Assembly: GCF_001549985.1 (NCBI RefSeq)
Contig: NZ_LROZ01000006.1
Coordinates: 124,001 to 188,000 of the forward strand
Length of the DNA stretch: 64,000 bases
Reading direction: 5' to 3'
DNA from: Myroides odoratus
GTDB taxonomy: Bacteria; Bacteroidota; Bacteroidia; Flavobacteriales; Flavobacteriaceae
Of this stretch, positions 26,650 through 35,600 are shown one piece after another. The notes below the pieces were generated by a model that was given only the letters and a program-made list of their open reading frames with translations, did not search any database and was not told where the DNA came from. The translations under genes and the position numbers were made by a program. Every line of letters starts with the position of its first letter. The first letter of the stretch is position 1.

Positions 26650-27558
26650 ATGGACAAAAATTTAGAGAAATTTCTAGAGTACTTACAGAAGGAGAAAAAT
26701 TATTCTTCTCATACCATAGAGGCATATCAACATGATATCGCTTCTTTTTTAGTTTTTGTAGCAGAATCAGAACAAGATTATTTGATTATCAAATACGATG
26801 CTGTGCGTTTGTGGATTGTCGCTTTGATGGAAGTGAATATAAGTAAGCGTTCAATTAATAGAAAAATGAGTGCGCTTAAAGCTTTTTATAAATTTTTGAT
26901 GAAAGTAGGAGAAGTAGAGGTTAGTCCGCTGCAACAACATAAAACGCTCAAAATAGAAAAGAAGTTGCAATTGCCTTTTTCGGTAGCTGAGGTTGATGCT
27001 GTTCGATTGTCCTTGGAGAGTCAAGAAGGGTTTGATGCCTTGCGAGATTTGGTAATTGTAGAAATGTTATACTGTTTAGGACTGCGAAGAAGTGAGTTGT
27101 GTGGGGTGCAGATGGCTGATGTGGATTTTTATACCCGTATGATTCGCATAACAGGAAAGGGAAATAAGGTTCGTTATGTACCTATGATTAATCAATTACT
27201 TGTGCTTTTAAAACGCTATATGGCAGAGCGAGAGATAGTTTTGAGGGATGTTCAAAAAATTAACGATTTTTTAATAGATAGTAGGGGTGCTAAAGTTGAT
27301 GAAATATTTGTTTATCGAATGATTAATTTATATTTTAGTAAGACAACAACAAAGGAGAAAAATAGTCCTCATATGTTGAGGCATGCTTTCGCAACGCACC
27401 TCTTAGAGAATGGTGCAGATATCAACTCTATCAAAGAGTTGATGGGGCATCAAAGTTTGGCTTCGACAGAAGTATATGCTCATGTCAATCTGAAAGAATT
27501 GAAAGAGACATACATGAAGACGCATCCTAGGTTGAAGAAAAAAAATAGAAAACCTTAA
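26650..27558 (+). CDS. Tyrosine recombinase, XerC/XerD type
   Basis: 302 residues, standard Xer length. SAM-like N-terminal core-binding domain (LEYLQKEKNYSSHTIEAY at 9-26) and C-terminal catalytic domain with the family residues visible: Arg in CLGLRRSELCG, Lys in TGKGNKVRYVP, HMLRHAFATHLLENG (His-x-x-Arg), MGHQSLASTEVYAHV with the second His and the nucleophilic Tyr. Such proteins resolve chromosome dimers at dif. No attachment site or phage genes surround it and it sits between rpsU and hpf, so it is most likely the housekeeping Xer enzyme. Whether XerC or XerD cannot be settled here. Confidence 0.92.
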   Translation: MDKNLEKFLEYLQKEKNYSSHTIEAYQHDIASFLVFVAESEQDYLIIKYDAVRLWIVALMEVNISKRSINRKMSALKAFYKFLMKVGEVEVSPLQQHKTLKIEKKLQLPFSVAEVDAVRLSLESQEGFDALRDLVIVEMLYCLGLRRSELCGVQMADVDFYTRMIRITGKGNKVRYVPMINQLLVLLKRYMAEREIVLRDVQKINDFLIDSRGAKVDEIFVYRMINLYFSKTTTKEKNSPHMLRHAFATHLLENGADINSIKELMGHQSLASTEVYAHVNLKELKETYMKTHPRLKKKNRKP

Positions 27559-27570
27559 AAACAGAAAGTT

Positions 27571-27870
27571 ATGAAAGTAAACATTCAAGCCGTTAATTTT
27601 AACGTAGATCGTAAGTTAGTAGATTTTATCAACGAAAGAATGCTGAAAGTAGGTAAGTTTTACGATAAAGTGATTTCTGTCGATGTATTTTTGAAAGTAG
27701 AAAATACCAATGAGAAAGAAAATAAAACAGTTGAGGTGAAATTATTAGTTCCAGGAGACGATATTGTTGCTAAAAAAACATGCAAAACTTTTGAGGAGGG
27801 GGTTGATTCGGGTGCCGATGCGATTGAACGCATGGTTGTGAAGTATAAAGAGAAAATGAAAGCACATTAA
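27571..27870 (+). CDS. hpf: Ribosome hibernation promoting factor (HPF/RaiA)
   Basis: 99 residues, short-form HPF: MKVNIQAVNFNVDRKLVDFI, a middle strand region (VDVFLKVENTNEKENKTVEVKL) and CKTFEEGVDSGADAIERMV near the end, the usual beta-alpha-beta-beta-beta-alpha order. These proteins bind the 30S decoding centre and inactivate ribosomes in stationary phase. It starts 12 nt after the recombinase gene, so the two are cotranscribed. Confidence 0.93.
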   Translation: MKVNIQAVNFNVDRKLVDFINERMLKVGKFYDKVISVDVFLKVENTNEKENKTVEVKLLVPGDDIVAKKTCKTFEEGVDSGADAIERMVVKYKEKMKAH

Positions 27871-27888
27871 TGGAAAAAAATCAGTAAA

Positions 27889-27922
27889 TTGTTTTTTTTA
27901 ATCAATAAAATATATACATTTG
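27889..27922 (+). promoter_or_regulatory. Promoter of the tRNA-tuf cluster
   Basis: TTG (27889-27891), 23 nt, TACATTTG (27915-27922), followed by a hairpin and then tRNA-Thr. Confidence 0.7.
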
Positions 27923-27923
27923 C

Positions 27924-27950
27924 AGTCCGTTAGAAATAGCGGACTTTTTC
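27924..27950 (+). terminator. Terminator-like hairpin at the 5' end of the tRNA transcript
   Basis: AGTCCG / CGGACT stem (27924-27929 with 27940-27945), 10-nt loop, then five T residues. It lies at the predicted transcription start, 14 nt before tRNA-Thr. May act as attenuator, stabiliser or processing signal. Confidence 0.5.
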
Positions 27951-27963
27951 TATTGAGTAAAAT

Positions 27964-28037
27964 GCCGGTGTAGCTCAGCTGGCTAGAGCAGCTGATTTGT
28001 AATCAGCAGGTCGTGGGTTCGAGTCCCTCTATCGGCT
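27964..28037 (+). tRNA. tRNA-Thr(TGT)
   Basis: 74 nt cloverleaf: acceptor GCCGGTG / TATCGGC, D-loop AGCTCAGCTGG, anticodon loop TTTGTAA in stem GCTGA/TCAGC, T-loop GGTTCGAGTCC. CCA is not encoded. First tRNA of the cluster. Confidence 0.96.
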
Positions 28038-28066
28038 CAAAGAAAAGAAACAAACACAAGGTTTGA

Positions 28067-28147
28067 GGGGAGATACTCAAGCGGCCAACGAGGACGGACT
28101 GTAAATCCGTTGGGAAACCTTCGCAGGTTCGAATCCTGCTCTCCCCA
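28067..28147 (+). tRNA. tRNA-Tyr(GTA)
   Basis: 81 nt, class II with a long variable arm: acceptor GGGGAGA / TCTCCCC, anticodon loop CTGTAAA in stem ACGGA/TCCGT, T-loop GGTTCGAATCC. CCA not encoded. Confidence 0.96.
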
Positions 28148-28170
28148 CGACTAAATATAAAAATGCATAA

Positions 28171-28242
28171 GCCGGTGTAGCTCAGGGGTAGAGTGCTTCC
28201 TTGGTAAGGAAGAGGTCACGGGTTCAAATCCCGTCATTGGCT
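28171..28242 (+). tRNA. tRNA-Thr(GGT)
   Basis: 72 nt: acceptor GCCGGTG / CATTGGC, anticodon loop TTGGTAA in stem CTTCC/GGAAG, T-loop GGTTCAAATCC. It directly precedes tuf, as thrT precedes tufB in E. coli; no tRNA-Gly lies between it and tRNA-Tyr. Confidence 0.96.
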
Positions 28243-28263
28243 CAGGTTTTTTTATTATATTTG
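28237..28263 (+). promoter_or_regulatory. Possible separate promoter of tuf
   Basis: TTG (28237-28239) inside the 3' end of tRNA-Thr, 16 nt, TATATTTG (28256-28263), 37 nt before the tuf ATG. Spacing is one nt short of the common range. Confidence 0.5.
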
Positions 28264-28300
28264 AACACTAATTATATAACTAAGATTAAATTATTAGATC

Positions 28301-29488
28301 ATGGCAAAGGAAACTTTTGATCGTTCGAAACCGCACTTAAACATCGGTACTATCGGACACGTTGACCACGGTAAAACTACTACTACTGCTGCTATTACTA
28401 AAGTTTTAGCTGACGCAGGATTCTCAGAAGCTCGTTCATTTGATTCAATTGATAATGCTCCAGAAGAAAAAGAGCGTGGTATTACAATTAATACTTCTCA
28501 CGTAGAGTACCAAACTAAAAACCGTCACTATGCACACGTTGACTGTCCAGGTCACGCGGATTACGTGAAAAACATGGTTACTGGTGCTGCTCAAATGGAT
28601 GGTGCTATCTTAGTAGTTGCTGCTACTGATGGACCAATGCCACAAACTCGTGAGCACATCTTATTAGGACGCCAAGTTGGTATTCCTAGAATTGTTGTTT
28701 TCTTAAACAAAGTTGACTTAGTAGATGACGCTGAGTTATTAGAACTTGTTGAAATGGAAGTTAGAGATTTATTATCTTTCTACCAATACGACGGTGATAA
28801 TGGACCAGTAGTTCAAGGTTCTGCTTTAGGAGCTTTAAACGGAGAGCAAAAATGGGTTGATGCATTATTACAATTAATGGATGAAGTTGATGCTTGGATC
28901 GAAGAGCCAGTACGTGACAACGAAAAACCATTCTTAATGCCAGTAGAAGACGTATTTACAATTACAGGACGTGGAACTGTTGCTACAGGACGTATCGAAA
29001 CTGGAGTTGCTAATACAGGAGATGCTGTTGAAATCATCGGTATGGGAGCTGACAAATTAACTTCTACTGTAACAGGAGTTGAGATGTTCCGTAAAATCTT
29101 AGACCGTGGTGAAGCTGGAGATAACGTAGGTTTATTATTGAGAGGTATTGACAAAACTGATATCCGTCGTGGTATGGTTATTTGTAAACCAGGTTCAGTA
29201 AAACCACACGCTAAATTCAAAGCTGAGGTTTATATCTTGAAAAAAGAAGAAGGTGGACGTCACACTCCATTCCATAACAATTACCGTCCACAGTTCTACG
29301 TACGTACAACTGACGTAACTGGAACTATCCAATTACCAGAAGGAACTGAAATGGTTATGCCTGGAGATAACTTAACTATCACTGTTGAGTTGTTAAGCCC
29401 AATCGCATTATCAATCGGTCTACGTTTCGCTATCCGTGAAGGTGGTAGAACAGTAGGTGCTGGTCAGGTAACTGAAATTTTAGACTAA
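28301..29488 (+). CDS. tuf: Elongation factor Tu
   Basis: 395 residues, full length. G1 GHVDHGKTT (about 19-27), switch [15 protein letters not shown]4 NKVD, then beta-barrel domains with [13 protein letters not shown] and the C-terminal [15 protein letters not shown]. It delivers aminoacyl-tRNA to the ribosome. Upstream are three tRNA genes and downstream tRNA-Trp/secE, the conserved bacterial order. A hairpin terminator follows at 29512. Confidence 0.99.
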   Translation: MAKETFDRSKPHLNIGTIGHVDHGKTTTTAAITKVLADAGFSEARSFDSIDNAPEEKERGITINTSHVEYQTKNRHYAHVDCPGHADYVKNMVTGAAQMDGAILVVAATDGPMPQTREHILLGRQVGIPRIVVFLNKVDLVDDAELLELVEMEVRDLLSFYQYDGDNGPVVQGSALGALNGEQKWVDALLQLMDEVDAWIEEPVRDNEKPFLMPVEDVFTITGRGTVATGRIETGVANTGDAVEIIGMGADKLTSTVTGVEMFRKILDRGEAGDNVGLLLRGIDKTDIRRGMVICKPGSVKPHAKFKAEVYILKKEEGGRHTPFHNNYRPQFYVRTTDVTGTIQLPEGTEMVMPGDNLTITVELLSPIALSIGLRFAIREGGRTVGAGQVTEILD

Positions 29489-29511
29489 TTTTTTAGTATA
29501 AATAAATTTTT

Positions 29512-29540
29512 AAAGTCAGCGGGCTAACCGCTGACTTTTA
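29512..29540 (+). terminator. Terminator/attenuator between tuf and tRNA-Trp
   Basis: 11-bp stem AAAGTCAGCGG / CCGCTGACTTT, loop GCTAA, T run, ending 6 nt before tRNA-Trp. No TAnnTTTG box lies between tuf and the tRNA, so downstream genes may depend on read-through. Confidence 0.8.
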
Positions 29541-29546
29541 TAACAA

Positions 29547-29617
29547 ACGGGTGTAGTTCAAGGGTAGAATAGCGGTCTCCAAAACCGTTGATGGGGGTTC
29601 GAATCCCTCCACCCGTG
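29547..29617 (+). tRNA. tRNA-Trp(CCA)
   Basis: 71 nt: acceptor ACGGGTG / CACCCGT, discriminator G, anticodon loop CTCCAAA in stem GCGGT/ACCGT, T-loop GGTTCGAATCC. It sits between tuf and secE, and secE starts 15 nt later, so it is processed from a tRNA-mRNA transcript. Confidence 0.96.
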
Positions 29618-29632
29618 CAAAAACAATATAAC

Positions 29633-29830
29633 ATGGCAAAGGTATTTAATTACATATCAGAAGCTTTTACAGAACTTAAATCAAATGTAACTTGGTCTCC
29701 TTGGGCTGAAGTGCAAAAGTATACTATCGTGATTGCAATTTTTGCAATTGTGTTGGCACTTGCTACTTGGGGAGTGGATAGTTTGTTTGGGGACTTGTTA
29801 GGGAAGTTTTATAATTGGATAAGATCATAA
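29633..29830 (+). CDS. secE: Preprotein translocase subunit SecE
   Basis: 65 residues: MAKVFNYISEAFTELKSNVTW, the conserved amphipathic SWPxxxE-like segment (VTWSPWAEVQKYT), then one membrane helix (about 30-48). This is the minimal single-span SecE of Bacteroidota. The ATG at 29633 is chosen because the open frame further upstream runs into tRNA-Trp. nusG follows after 12 nt. Confidence 0.95.
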   Translation: MAKVFNYISEAFTELKSNVTWSPWAEVQKYTIVIAIFAIVLALATWGVDSLFGDLLGKFYNWIRS

Positions 29831-29834
29831 GGAG
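29828..29834 (+). promoter_or_regulatory. nusG: Shine-Dalgarno sequence of nusG
   Basis: TAAGGAG, overlapping the secE stop codon, 8 nt before the nusG ATG at 29843. Unusual in this genome, where most starts lack such a site. Confidence 0.7.
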
Positions 29835-29842
29835 ATAATATT

Positions 29843-30397
29843 ATGGCTGATACAAATGTCAAAAAATGGTATGTGGTTCGTGCGGTAAGTGGACAAGAGA
29901 ATAAAGTGAAGAATTATATTGAAACTGAAATTTCTCGTTTAGGGTTGTCAGATTATCTTTCGCAAGTTTTAGTACCAACTGAAAAAGTGGTGTCTGAAGA
30001 CAAGAACGGTAAGAAGAAAACAACAGAACGTGTCTATTTTCCAGGCTATGTGATGATTGAGGCTAACTTGACAGGTGAAGTTCCGCATGCTATTAAATCA
30101 ATAACTGGTGTTATTGGATTCTTAGGAGAAACAAGAGGGGGTGACCCAGTTCCTTTGAGAGAATCAGAAGTAAATCGCATGTTAGGAAAAGTTGATGAAT
30201 TAGCAGTTAAAGTTGATTCAGGTACAATTCCTTATGAAGTTGGTGAGTCAGTAAAAGTGACTGATGGTCCATTTAAAGGTTTCGATGCAACCATCGAAAA
30301 CATAAATGAAGACAAGCGTAAGCTAGAGGTTATGGTGAAGATTTTTGGAAGAAAGACACCTTTAGAATTAAGCTTTACACAAGTAGAAAAAATATAA
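29843..30397 (+). CDS. nusG: Transcription termination/antitermination factor NusG
   Basis: 184 residues: NGN domain about 8-115 ([40 protein letters not shown]) and C-terminal KOW domain about 130-184 ([20 protein letters not shown]). NusG binds RNA polymerase and couples it to ribosomes or Rho. It lies in the classical secE-nusG-rplK order. Confidence 0.98.
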   Translation: MADTNVKKWYVVRAVSGQENKVKNYIETEISRLGLSDYLSQVLVPTEKVVSEDKNGKKKTTERVYFPGYVMIEANLTGEVPHAIKSITGVIGFLGETRGGDPVPLRESEVNRMLGKVDELAVKVDSGTIPYEVGESVKVTDGPFKGFDATIENINEDKRKLEVMVKIFGRKTPLELSFTQVEKI

Positions 30398-30409
30398 TGT
30401 TACATAGAC

Positions 30410-30436
30410 GCATCTTTGCTTCCAAAAGAGATGTGC
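30410..30436 (+). promoter_or_regulatory. Hairpin in the rplK leader, possible L1 site
   Basis: GCATCT pairs with AGAT-GT-GC with a bulged TG, large loop, followed by TAAATTTTTTT. The L11-L1 operon leader is where L1 represses its own mRNA in well-studied bacteria; the asymmetric bulge is suggestive only. Confidence 0.35.
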
Positions 30437-30451
30437 TAAATTTTTTTAGAA

Positions 30452-30889
30452 ATGGCAAAAGAAATTAGTAAAGTAGTTAAACTACAAGTTAAGGGAGGTG
30501 CTGCGAATCCTTCGCCACCGGTTGGACCTGCTTTGGGGGCTGCTGGAGTTAACATCATGGAGTTCTGTAAGCAATTTAATGCTAGAACACAAGATAAACC
30601 CGGTAAAGTTTTACCAGTACAAATTACTGTGTACAAAGACAAATCATTTGACTTTGTTGTTAAAACGCCACCTGCTGCTGTTCAATTATTAGAGGCTGCA
30701 AAAGTGAAATCTGGATCTGGTGAGCCTAATAGAAAAAAAGTAGCTAGCGTAACTTGGGAACAAGTTCGTGCTATCGCAGAAGACAAAATGCCGGATTTAA
30801 ACGCATTTTCTGTTGAATCAGCGATGTCAATGATCGCGGGTACTGCAAGATCTATGGGTATATCAGTAACGGGAACAGCTCCTTTTTAA
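30452..30889 (+). CDS. rplK: 50S ribosomal protein uL11
   Basis: 145 residues. N-terminal [20 protein letters not shown] with the proline-rich [20 protein letters not shown], and the C-terminal rRNA-binding part ([31 protein letters not shown]). Forms the GTPase-associated centre base on 23S rRNA. rplA follows after 18 nt. Confidence 0.98.
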   Translation: MAKEISKVVKLQVKGGAANPSPPVGPALGAAGVNIMEFCKQFNARTQDKPGKVLPVQITVYKDKSFDFVVKTPPAAVQLLEAAKVKSGSGEPNRKKVASVTWEQVRAIAEDKMPDLNAFSVESAMSMIAGTARSMGISVTGTAPF

Positions 30890-30907
30890 TTGTAAAAGAA
30901 AAAAGAA

Positions 30908-31597
30908 ATGGCAAAATTAACAAAAAAGCAAAAGGAAGCTGCTGCTAAAATTGAGAAAGGTAGATTTTATTCTTTGAAAGAAGGTTCTGCTTTAATTAAA
31001 GAAGTTGCTTCTGCAAAATTTGACGAATCTGTTGATATCGCAGTGCGTTTGGGTGTAGATCCACGTAAAGCAAATCAAATGGTGCGTGGGGTAGTTACTT
31101 TACCACACGGAACTGGAAAAGATGTTAGAGTGTTAGCATTAGTTACTCCAGATAAAGAAGCTGAAGCTACAGCTGCTGGGGCTGACTATGTTGGATTAGA
31201 TGAGTACCTACAAAAAATTAAAGACGGTTGGACAGATGTTGATGTAATCATCACTATGCCTGCTGTTATGGGTAAATTAGGACCATTAGGACGTATTTTA
31301 GGTCCTAGAGGATTAATGCCTAACCCTAAAACTGGTACTGTAACTATGGACGTAGCGAAAGCAGTTCAAGAAGTGAAAGCTGGTAAAATCGATTTTAAAG
31401 TTGATAAAACGGGAATCGTTCACGCAGGTATTGGAAAAGTATCATTTAGTGCTGATATGATTCAAGAGAATGCAGCTGAATTGATTCAAACATTAATCAA
31501 ATTAAAACCAACAGCAGCTAAAGGTACTTATGTTAAGTCTATTCATATATCTAGTACTATGAGCCCTGCTATTGCTTTAGATCCTAAAGCAGTATAA
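30908..31597 (+). CDS. rplA: 50S ribosomal protein uL1
   Basis: 229 residues. Family signatures [20 protein letters not shown] near the N-terminus, [19 protein letters not shown] in the middle and [16 protein letters not shown] at the end. Builds the L1 stalk at the E site and is the usual repressor of its own operon. rplJ begins 22 nt later. Confidence 0.98.
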   Translation: MAKLTKKQKEAAAKIEKGRFYSLKEGSALIKEVASAKFDESVDIAVRLGVDPRKANQMVRGVVTLPHGTGKDVRVLALVTPDKEAEATAAGADYVGLDEYLQKIKDGWTDVDVIITMPAVMGKLGPLGRILGPRGLMPNPKTGTVTMDVAKAVQEVKAGKIDFKVDKTGIVHAGIGKVSFSADMIQENAAELIQTLIKLKPTAAKGTYVKSIHISSTMSPAIALDPKAV

Positions 31598-31619
31598 TTG
31601 GTAGAAAAAATTTTTACGT

Positions 31620-32108
31620 ATGACTAGAGAACAAAAAGCAGTAGCGATAGAAGACATTAAAGGGAAATTAGCTGATGCTAATATCTTTTATATTGCTGAT
31701 ATTTCAGGATTAAATGCAGAGGTTACTACTAACTTGAGAAGAGCTTGTAACAAAGCTGGAATCAAAGTAGAAGTAGTTAAGAATACGTTGCTTGCTAAAG
31801 CAATGGAATCATCTGAGAGAAACTATGAGGATTTAGCTTCAGTTTTAAAAGGAAACAGCGCTATCTTTATTTCGGACGTTGCTAACGGACCGGCTAAAAT
31901 CATCAAAGACTTTAGAAAGAAAAGCGATAAACCTGCATTAAAAGGAGCTTATATTAACGAGGAAATCTACATTGGTGATAATCAATTAGACGCGTTAGTA
32001 GCTATTAAATCAAAAGAGGAAGTTATTGGAGAAATCATCGGATTACTACAATCTCCTGCTCAAAGAGTTATCTCAGCTCTACAAAATCAATTCAAAGACG
32101 AAGAATAA
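31620..32108 (+). CDS. rplJ: 50S ribosomal protein uL10
   Basis: 162 residues, at the short end of the L10 range. MTREQKAVAIEDIKGKLADA start, VVKNTLLAKAM in the rRNA-binding domain, and a C-terminal helix (VIGEIIGLLQSPAQRVISAL) that carries L7/L12 dimers. rplL follows after 85 nt. Confidence 0.97.
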   Translation: MTREQKAVAIEDIKGKLADANIFYIADISGLNAEVTTNLRRACNKAGIKVEVVKNTLLAKAMESSERNYEDLASVLKGNSAIFISDVANGPAKIIKDFRKKSDKPALKGAYINEEIYIGDNQLDALVAIKSKEEVIGEIIGLLQSPAQRVISALQNQFKDEE

Positions 32109-32193
32109 AAAAAGATTCTTGTGTTTGAATGTTCCATAAACGAACGCACATTAATAAATTATATTTTTACAAATCATTTAAACGATAGAAAAA

Positions 32194-32562
32194 ATGGCAG
32201 ATTTGAAACAATTCGCAGAACAATTGGTTAACTTAACAGTTAAAGAAGTTAACGAATTAGCAACTATATTAAAAGACGAATACGGAATTGAGCCTGCAGC
32301 TGCTGCTGTAGTTGTAGCTGCTGGTGGAGACGCTGGAGCTGCTGAAGAGCAAACTGAATTCACAGTTGTATTAAAAGAAGCTGGTGCTTCTAAATTAGCA
32401 GTAGTTAAAGCTGTTAAAGAATTAACTGGTTTAGGTCTTAAAGAAGCTAAAGATATGGTTGATTCAGTTCCTGCAAACATCAAAGAAGGTGTTTCTAAAG
32501 ATGAGGCTGAAGGTCTTAAAAAAGCATTGGAAGAAGCTGGAGCTGTTGTTGAGCTTAAATAA
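32194..32562 (+). CDS. rplL: 50S ribosomal protein bL7/L12
   Basis: 122 residues: N-terminal dimerisation helices ([20 protein letters not shown]), an Ala/Gly-rich hinge (about 35-52) and the C-terminal factor-binding domain ([27 protein letters not shown]). The multicopy stalk protein that recruits EF-Tu and EF-G. The intergenic hairpin after it may help set the ratio of ribosomal protein to polymerase. Confidence 0.98.
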   Translation: MADLKQFAEQLVNLTVKEVNELATILKDEYGIEPAAAAVVVAAGGDAGAAEEQTEFTVVLKEAGASKLAVVKAVKELTGLGLKEAKDMVDSVPANIKEGVSKDEAEGLKKALEEAGAVVELK

Positions 32563-32584
32563 GCTTTTTAACCAAAATATTTTA

Positions 32585-32621
32585 GGTTTAGGTCTTGGGA
32601 GTAATCTCAAAGGCCTAAACC
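32585..32621 (+). promoter_or_regulatory. Hairpin between rplL and rpoB
   Basis: Outer stem GGTTTAGG / CCTAAACC, inner stem TTGGGA / TCTCAA, no T tract after it. In E. coli this gap holds an attenuator and an RNase III site; the structure here could serve a similar processing role. Confidence 0.5.
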
Positions 32622-32689
32622 ATTTTGCGTATAAAGTGATTTGTGCGTAAATCTTATTAAACATTATAAACAAAATTTATTGTCCATTG

Positions 32690-35600
32690 ATGATCACAAA
32701 TCAGAATGAAAGATTAAATTTTGCCTCTACAAAGAATATTCCTGCGTATCCAGATTTCTTGGATATCCAGGTTAAGTCTTTTAAAGATTTCTTTCAGTTA
32801 GAAACGAAATCAGAAGAAAGAGGTAATGAAGGTTTATATAATACCTTCATGGAGAACTTCCCGATCACTGATACGAGAAATCAGTTTGTATTGGAGTTTC
32901 TTGATTACTTTGTTGATCCTCCTCGCTATTCAATTGAAGAATGTATTGATAGAGGACTAACGTATAGCGTTCCGTTAAAAGCGCGTTTAAAATTATACTG
33001 TACTGACCCTGAACACGAGGATTTTGAAACTATCGTTCAAGATGTGTATTTAGGAACAATACCGTATATGACGCCTAGCGGTACATTTGTAATCAATGGA
33101 GCTGAGCGTGTGGTAGTGTCTCAATTACACCGTTCACCTGGTGTGTTCTTTGGACAGTCATTCCATGCTAATGGAACTAAGTTGTATTCGGCGAGAGTAA
33201 TTCCTTTCAAGGGATCATGGATTGAGTTTGCTACTGATATCAATAGCGTAATGTACGCGTACATTGATAGAAAGAAAAAATTACCTGTTACTACCTTATT
33301 CCGTGCTATTGGATTCGAAAGAGACAAGGATATCCTAGAGATTTTCGACTTAGCAGAAGAGGTTAAAGTATCAAAAACAGGATTGAAAAAATACATCGGT
33401 CGTCGTCTTGCTGCACGTGTGTTAAATACATGGCATGAAGATTTCGTAGATGAAGATACAGGAGAAGTAGTTTCAATTGAGAGAAATGAGATTATCTTAG
33501 ACCGTGATACAGTCCTAGATAAAGATAATGTCGAAGAAATCATTGAGGCGAACGTTAAGAATATCCTCCTACATAAAGAAGACAATAATCAGGCAGATTA
33601 TGCCATCATTCATAATACATTACAGAAGGACCCTACAAACTCTGAAAAAGAGGCTGTAGAGCACATCTACCGTCAGTTGCGTAACGCAGAACCGCCTGAT
33701 GAGGAAACTGCACGTGGTATTATTGATAAATTATTCTTCTCCGACCAACGTTACAATCTAGGTGAGGTGGGTCGTTACAGAATGAATAAGAAACTTAATC
33801 TTGATACCCCAATTGACAAACAGGTATTGACAAAAGAGGATATTATCACTATTGTTAAATACTTGATTGAATTAATTAACTCTAAAGCTGAAATTGACGA
33901 TATTGACCACTTATCAAACCGTCGTGTACGTACTGTAGGTGAGCAATTATCAGCACAATTTGGTGTTGGTTTAGCACGTATGGCTAGAACAATTCGCGAG
34001 CGTATGAACGTACGTGACAACGAAGTGTTCACTCCAATCGACTTAATTAACGCGAAGACGTTATCGTCAGTGATTAATTCATTTTTCGGAACAAACCAGT
34101 TATCTCAGTTTATGGACCAAACGAATCCATTGGCAGAGATTACACACAAACGTCGTTTATCTGCTTTAGGACCTGGAGGTTTATCTAGAGAAAGAGCTGG
34201 ATTCGAGGTACGTGACGTTCACTATACACACTACGGACGTTTATGTCCTATTGAAACGCCAGAGGGACCAAACATTGGTTTGATTTCATCTCTTGCGGTG
34301 TATGCAAAAGTGAATAATATGGGATTCATCGAAACACCTTACCGCCCAGTTGTGGATGGAAAAGTGGATATCGTGAATGCTCCAACTTATTTGAGTGCTG
34401 AAGAAGAAGAAGGAATGTTAATCGCACAAGCGAACGTTCCGATGGATAATGATGGAAACATCACGGAAGAACGTGTAGTTGTAAAAGAAGAAGGGGATTT
34501 CCCAGTGGTTGAACCAAAAGACTTACACTATACAGACGTTTCTCCAAACCAGATCGCTTCGATCTCAGCTTCATTGATTCCATTCTTAGAGCACGATGAT
34601 GCGAACCGTGCGTTGATGGGATCGAACATGATGCGTCAGGCTGTGCCTTTATTACGTGCGGATTCTCCAATCGTGGGTACAGGTTTAGAAAGACAAGTTG
34701 CTTCAGATTCACGTGTTTTAATTAACGCTGAAGGTGAAGGGGTTGTTGAGTATGTAGATGCACAGAAAATTATTATTAAGTACGATCGTACGGATGATGA
34801 GCGTTTAATCAGCTTCGATCCAGACGAAAAAGTGTATAATCTAATTAAGTTTAGAAAAACGAACCAAAGTACTTGTATCAACTTGAAACCTATCGTTCGC
34901 AAAGGAGATAGAGTAACAAGAGGTCAAGTATTATGTGAAGGATATGCTACACAAAATGGAGAGTTAGCTCTTGGACGTAACTTACAAGTGGCGTTTATGC
35001 CATGGAAAGGGTACAACTTCGAGGATGCTATCGTAATTTCAGAGAAAGTAGTACGTGAAGATATCTTTACTTCGATCCATATCGATGACTATACCTTAGA
35101 GGTGAGAGATACTAAATTAGGAAACGAAGAGTTGACTAATGATATCCCGAACGTAAGTGAGGAAGCAACGAAGGATTTAGATGAAAACGGTATGATCCGC
35201 ATCGGAGCTGAAGTGAAGCCTGGTGATATCCTTATTGGTAAAATTACACCGAAAGGTGAATCTGATCCTACACCAGAAGAGAAGTTATTACGCGCAATCT
35301 TCGGTGATAAAGCTGGAGATGTAAAAGATGCATCGTTAAAAGCTTCACCTTCATTAAGAGGGGTGGTATTAGATAAGAAATTATTTGCAAGAGCTGTAAA
35401 AGACAAACGCAAACGTTCTAAAGATAAAGATGATTTAGCTTTACTAGAAACTAAATTCGAAGTGAAGTTCAATGAATTGAAAGATCGTTTAGTTGAAAAA
35501 TTATTCTTCATCGTGAATGGTAAAACATCTCAAGGTGTATTGAATGATTTAGGAGAGGAAATCTTACCAAAAGGAAAGAAATTCACTCAAAAAATGTTAC

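Noticed and set aside
26650..27558. Tyrosine recombinase as a sign of a prophage or integrated element
   Set aside because: It is a standard-length Xer protein between housekeeping genes rpsU and hpf, with no attachment repeats or phage genes around.
29588..29632. Longer N-terminus for secE
   Set aside because: The extension lies in tRNA-Trp; the ATG at 29633 gives a normal SecE.
33121..33585. Long minus-strand frames inside rpoB, rpoC and tuf
   Set aside because: They mirror the codon bias of the true genes, with no start signals or known domains.
34080..34180. Possible rifampicin-resistance changes in rpoB
   Set aside because: The segment reads as the normal sensitive sequence at the main positions (Gln, Asp, His, Ser, Leu).
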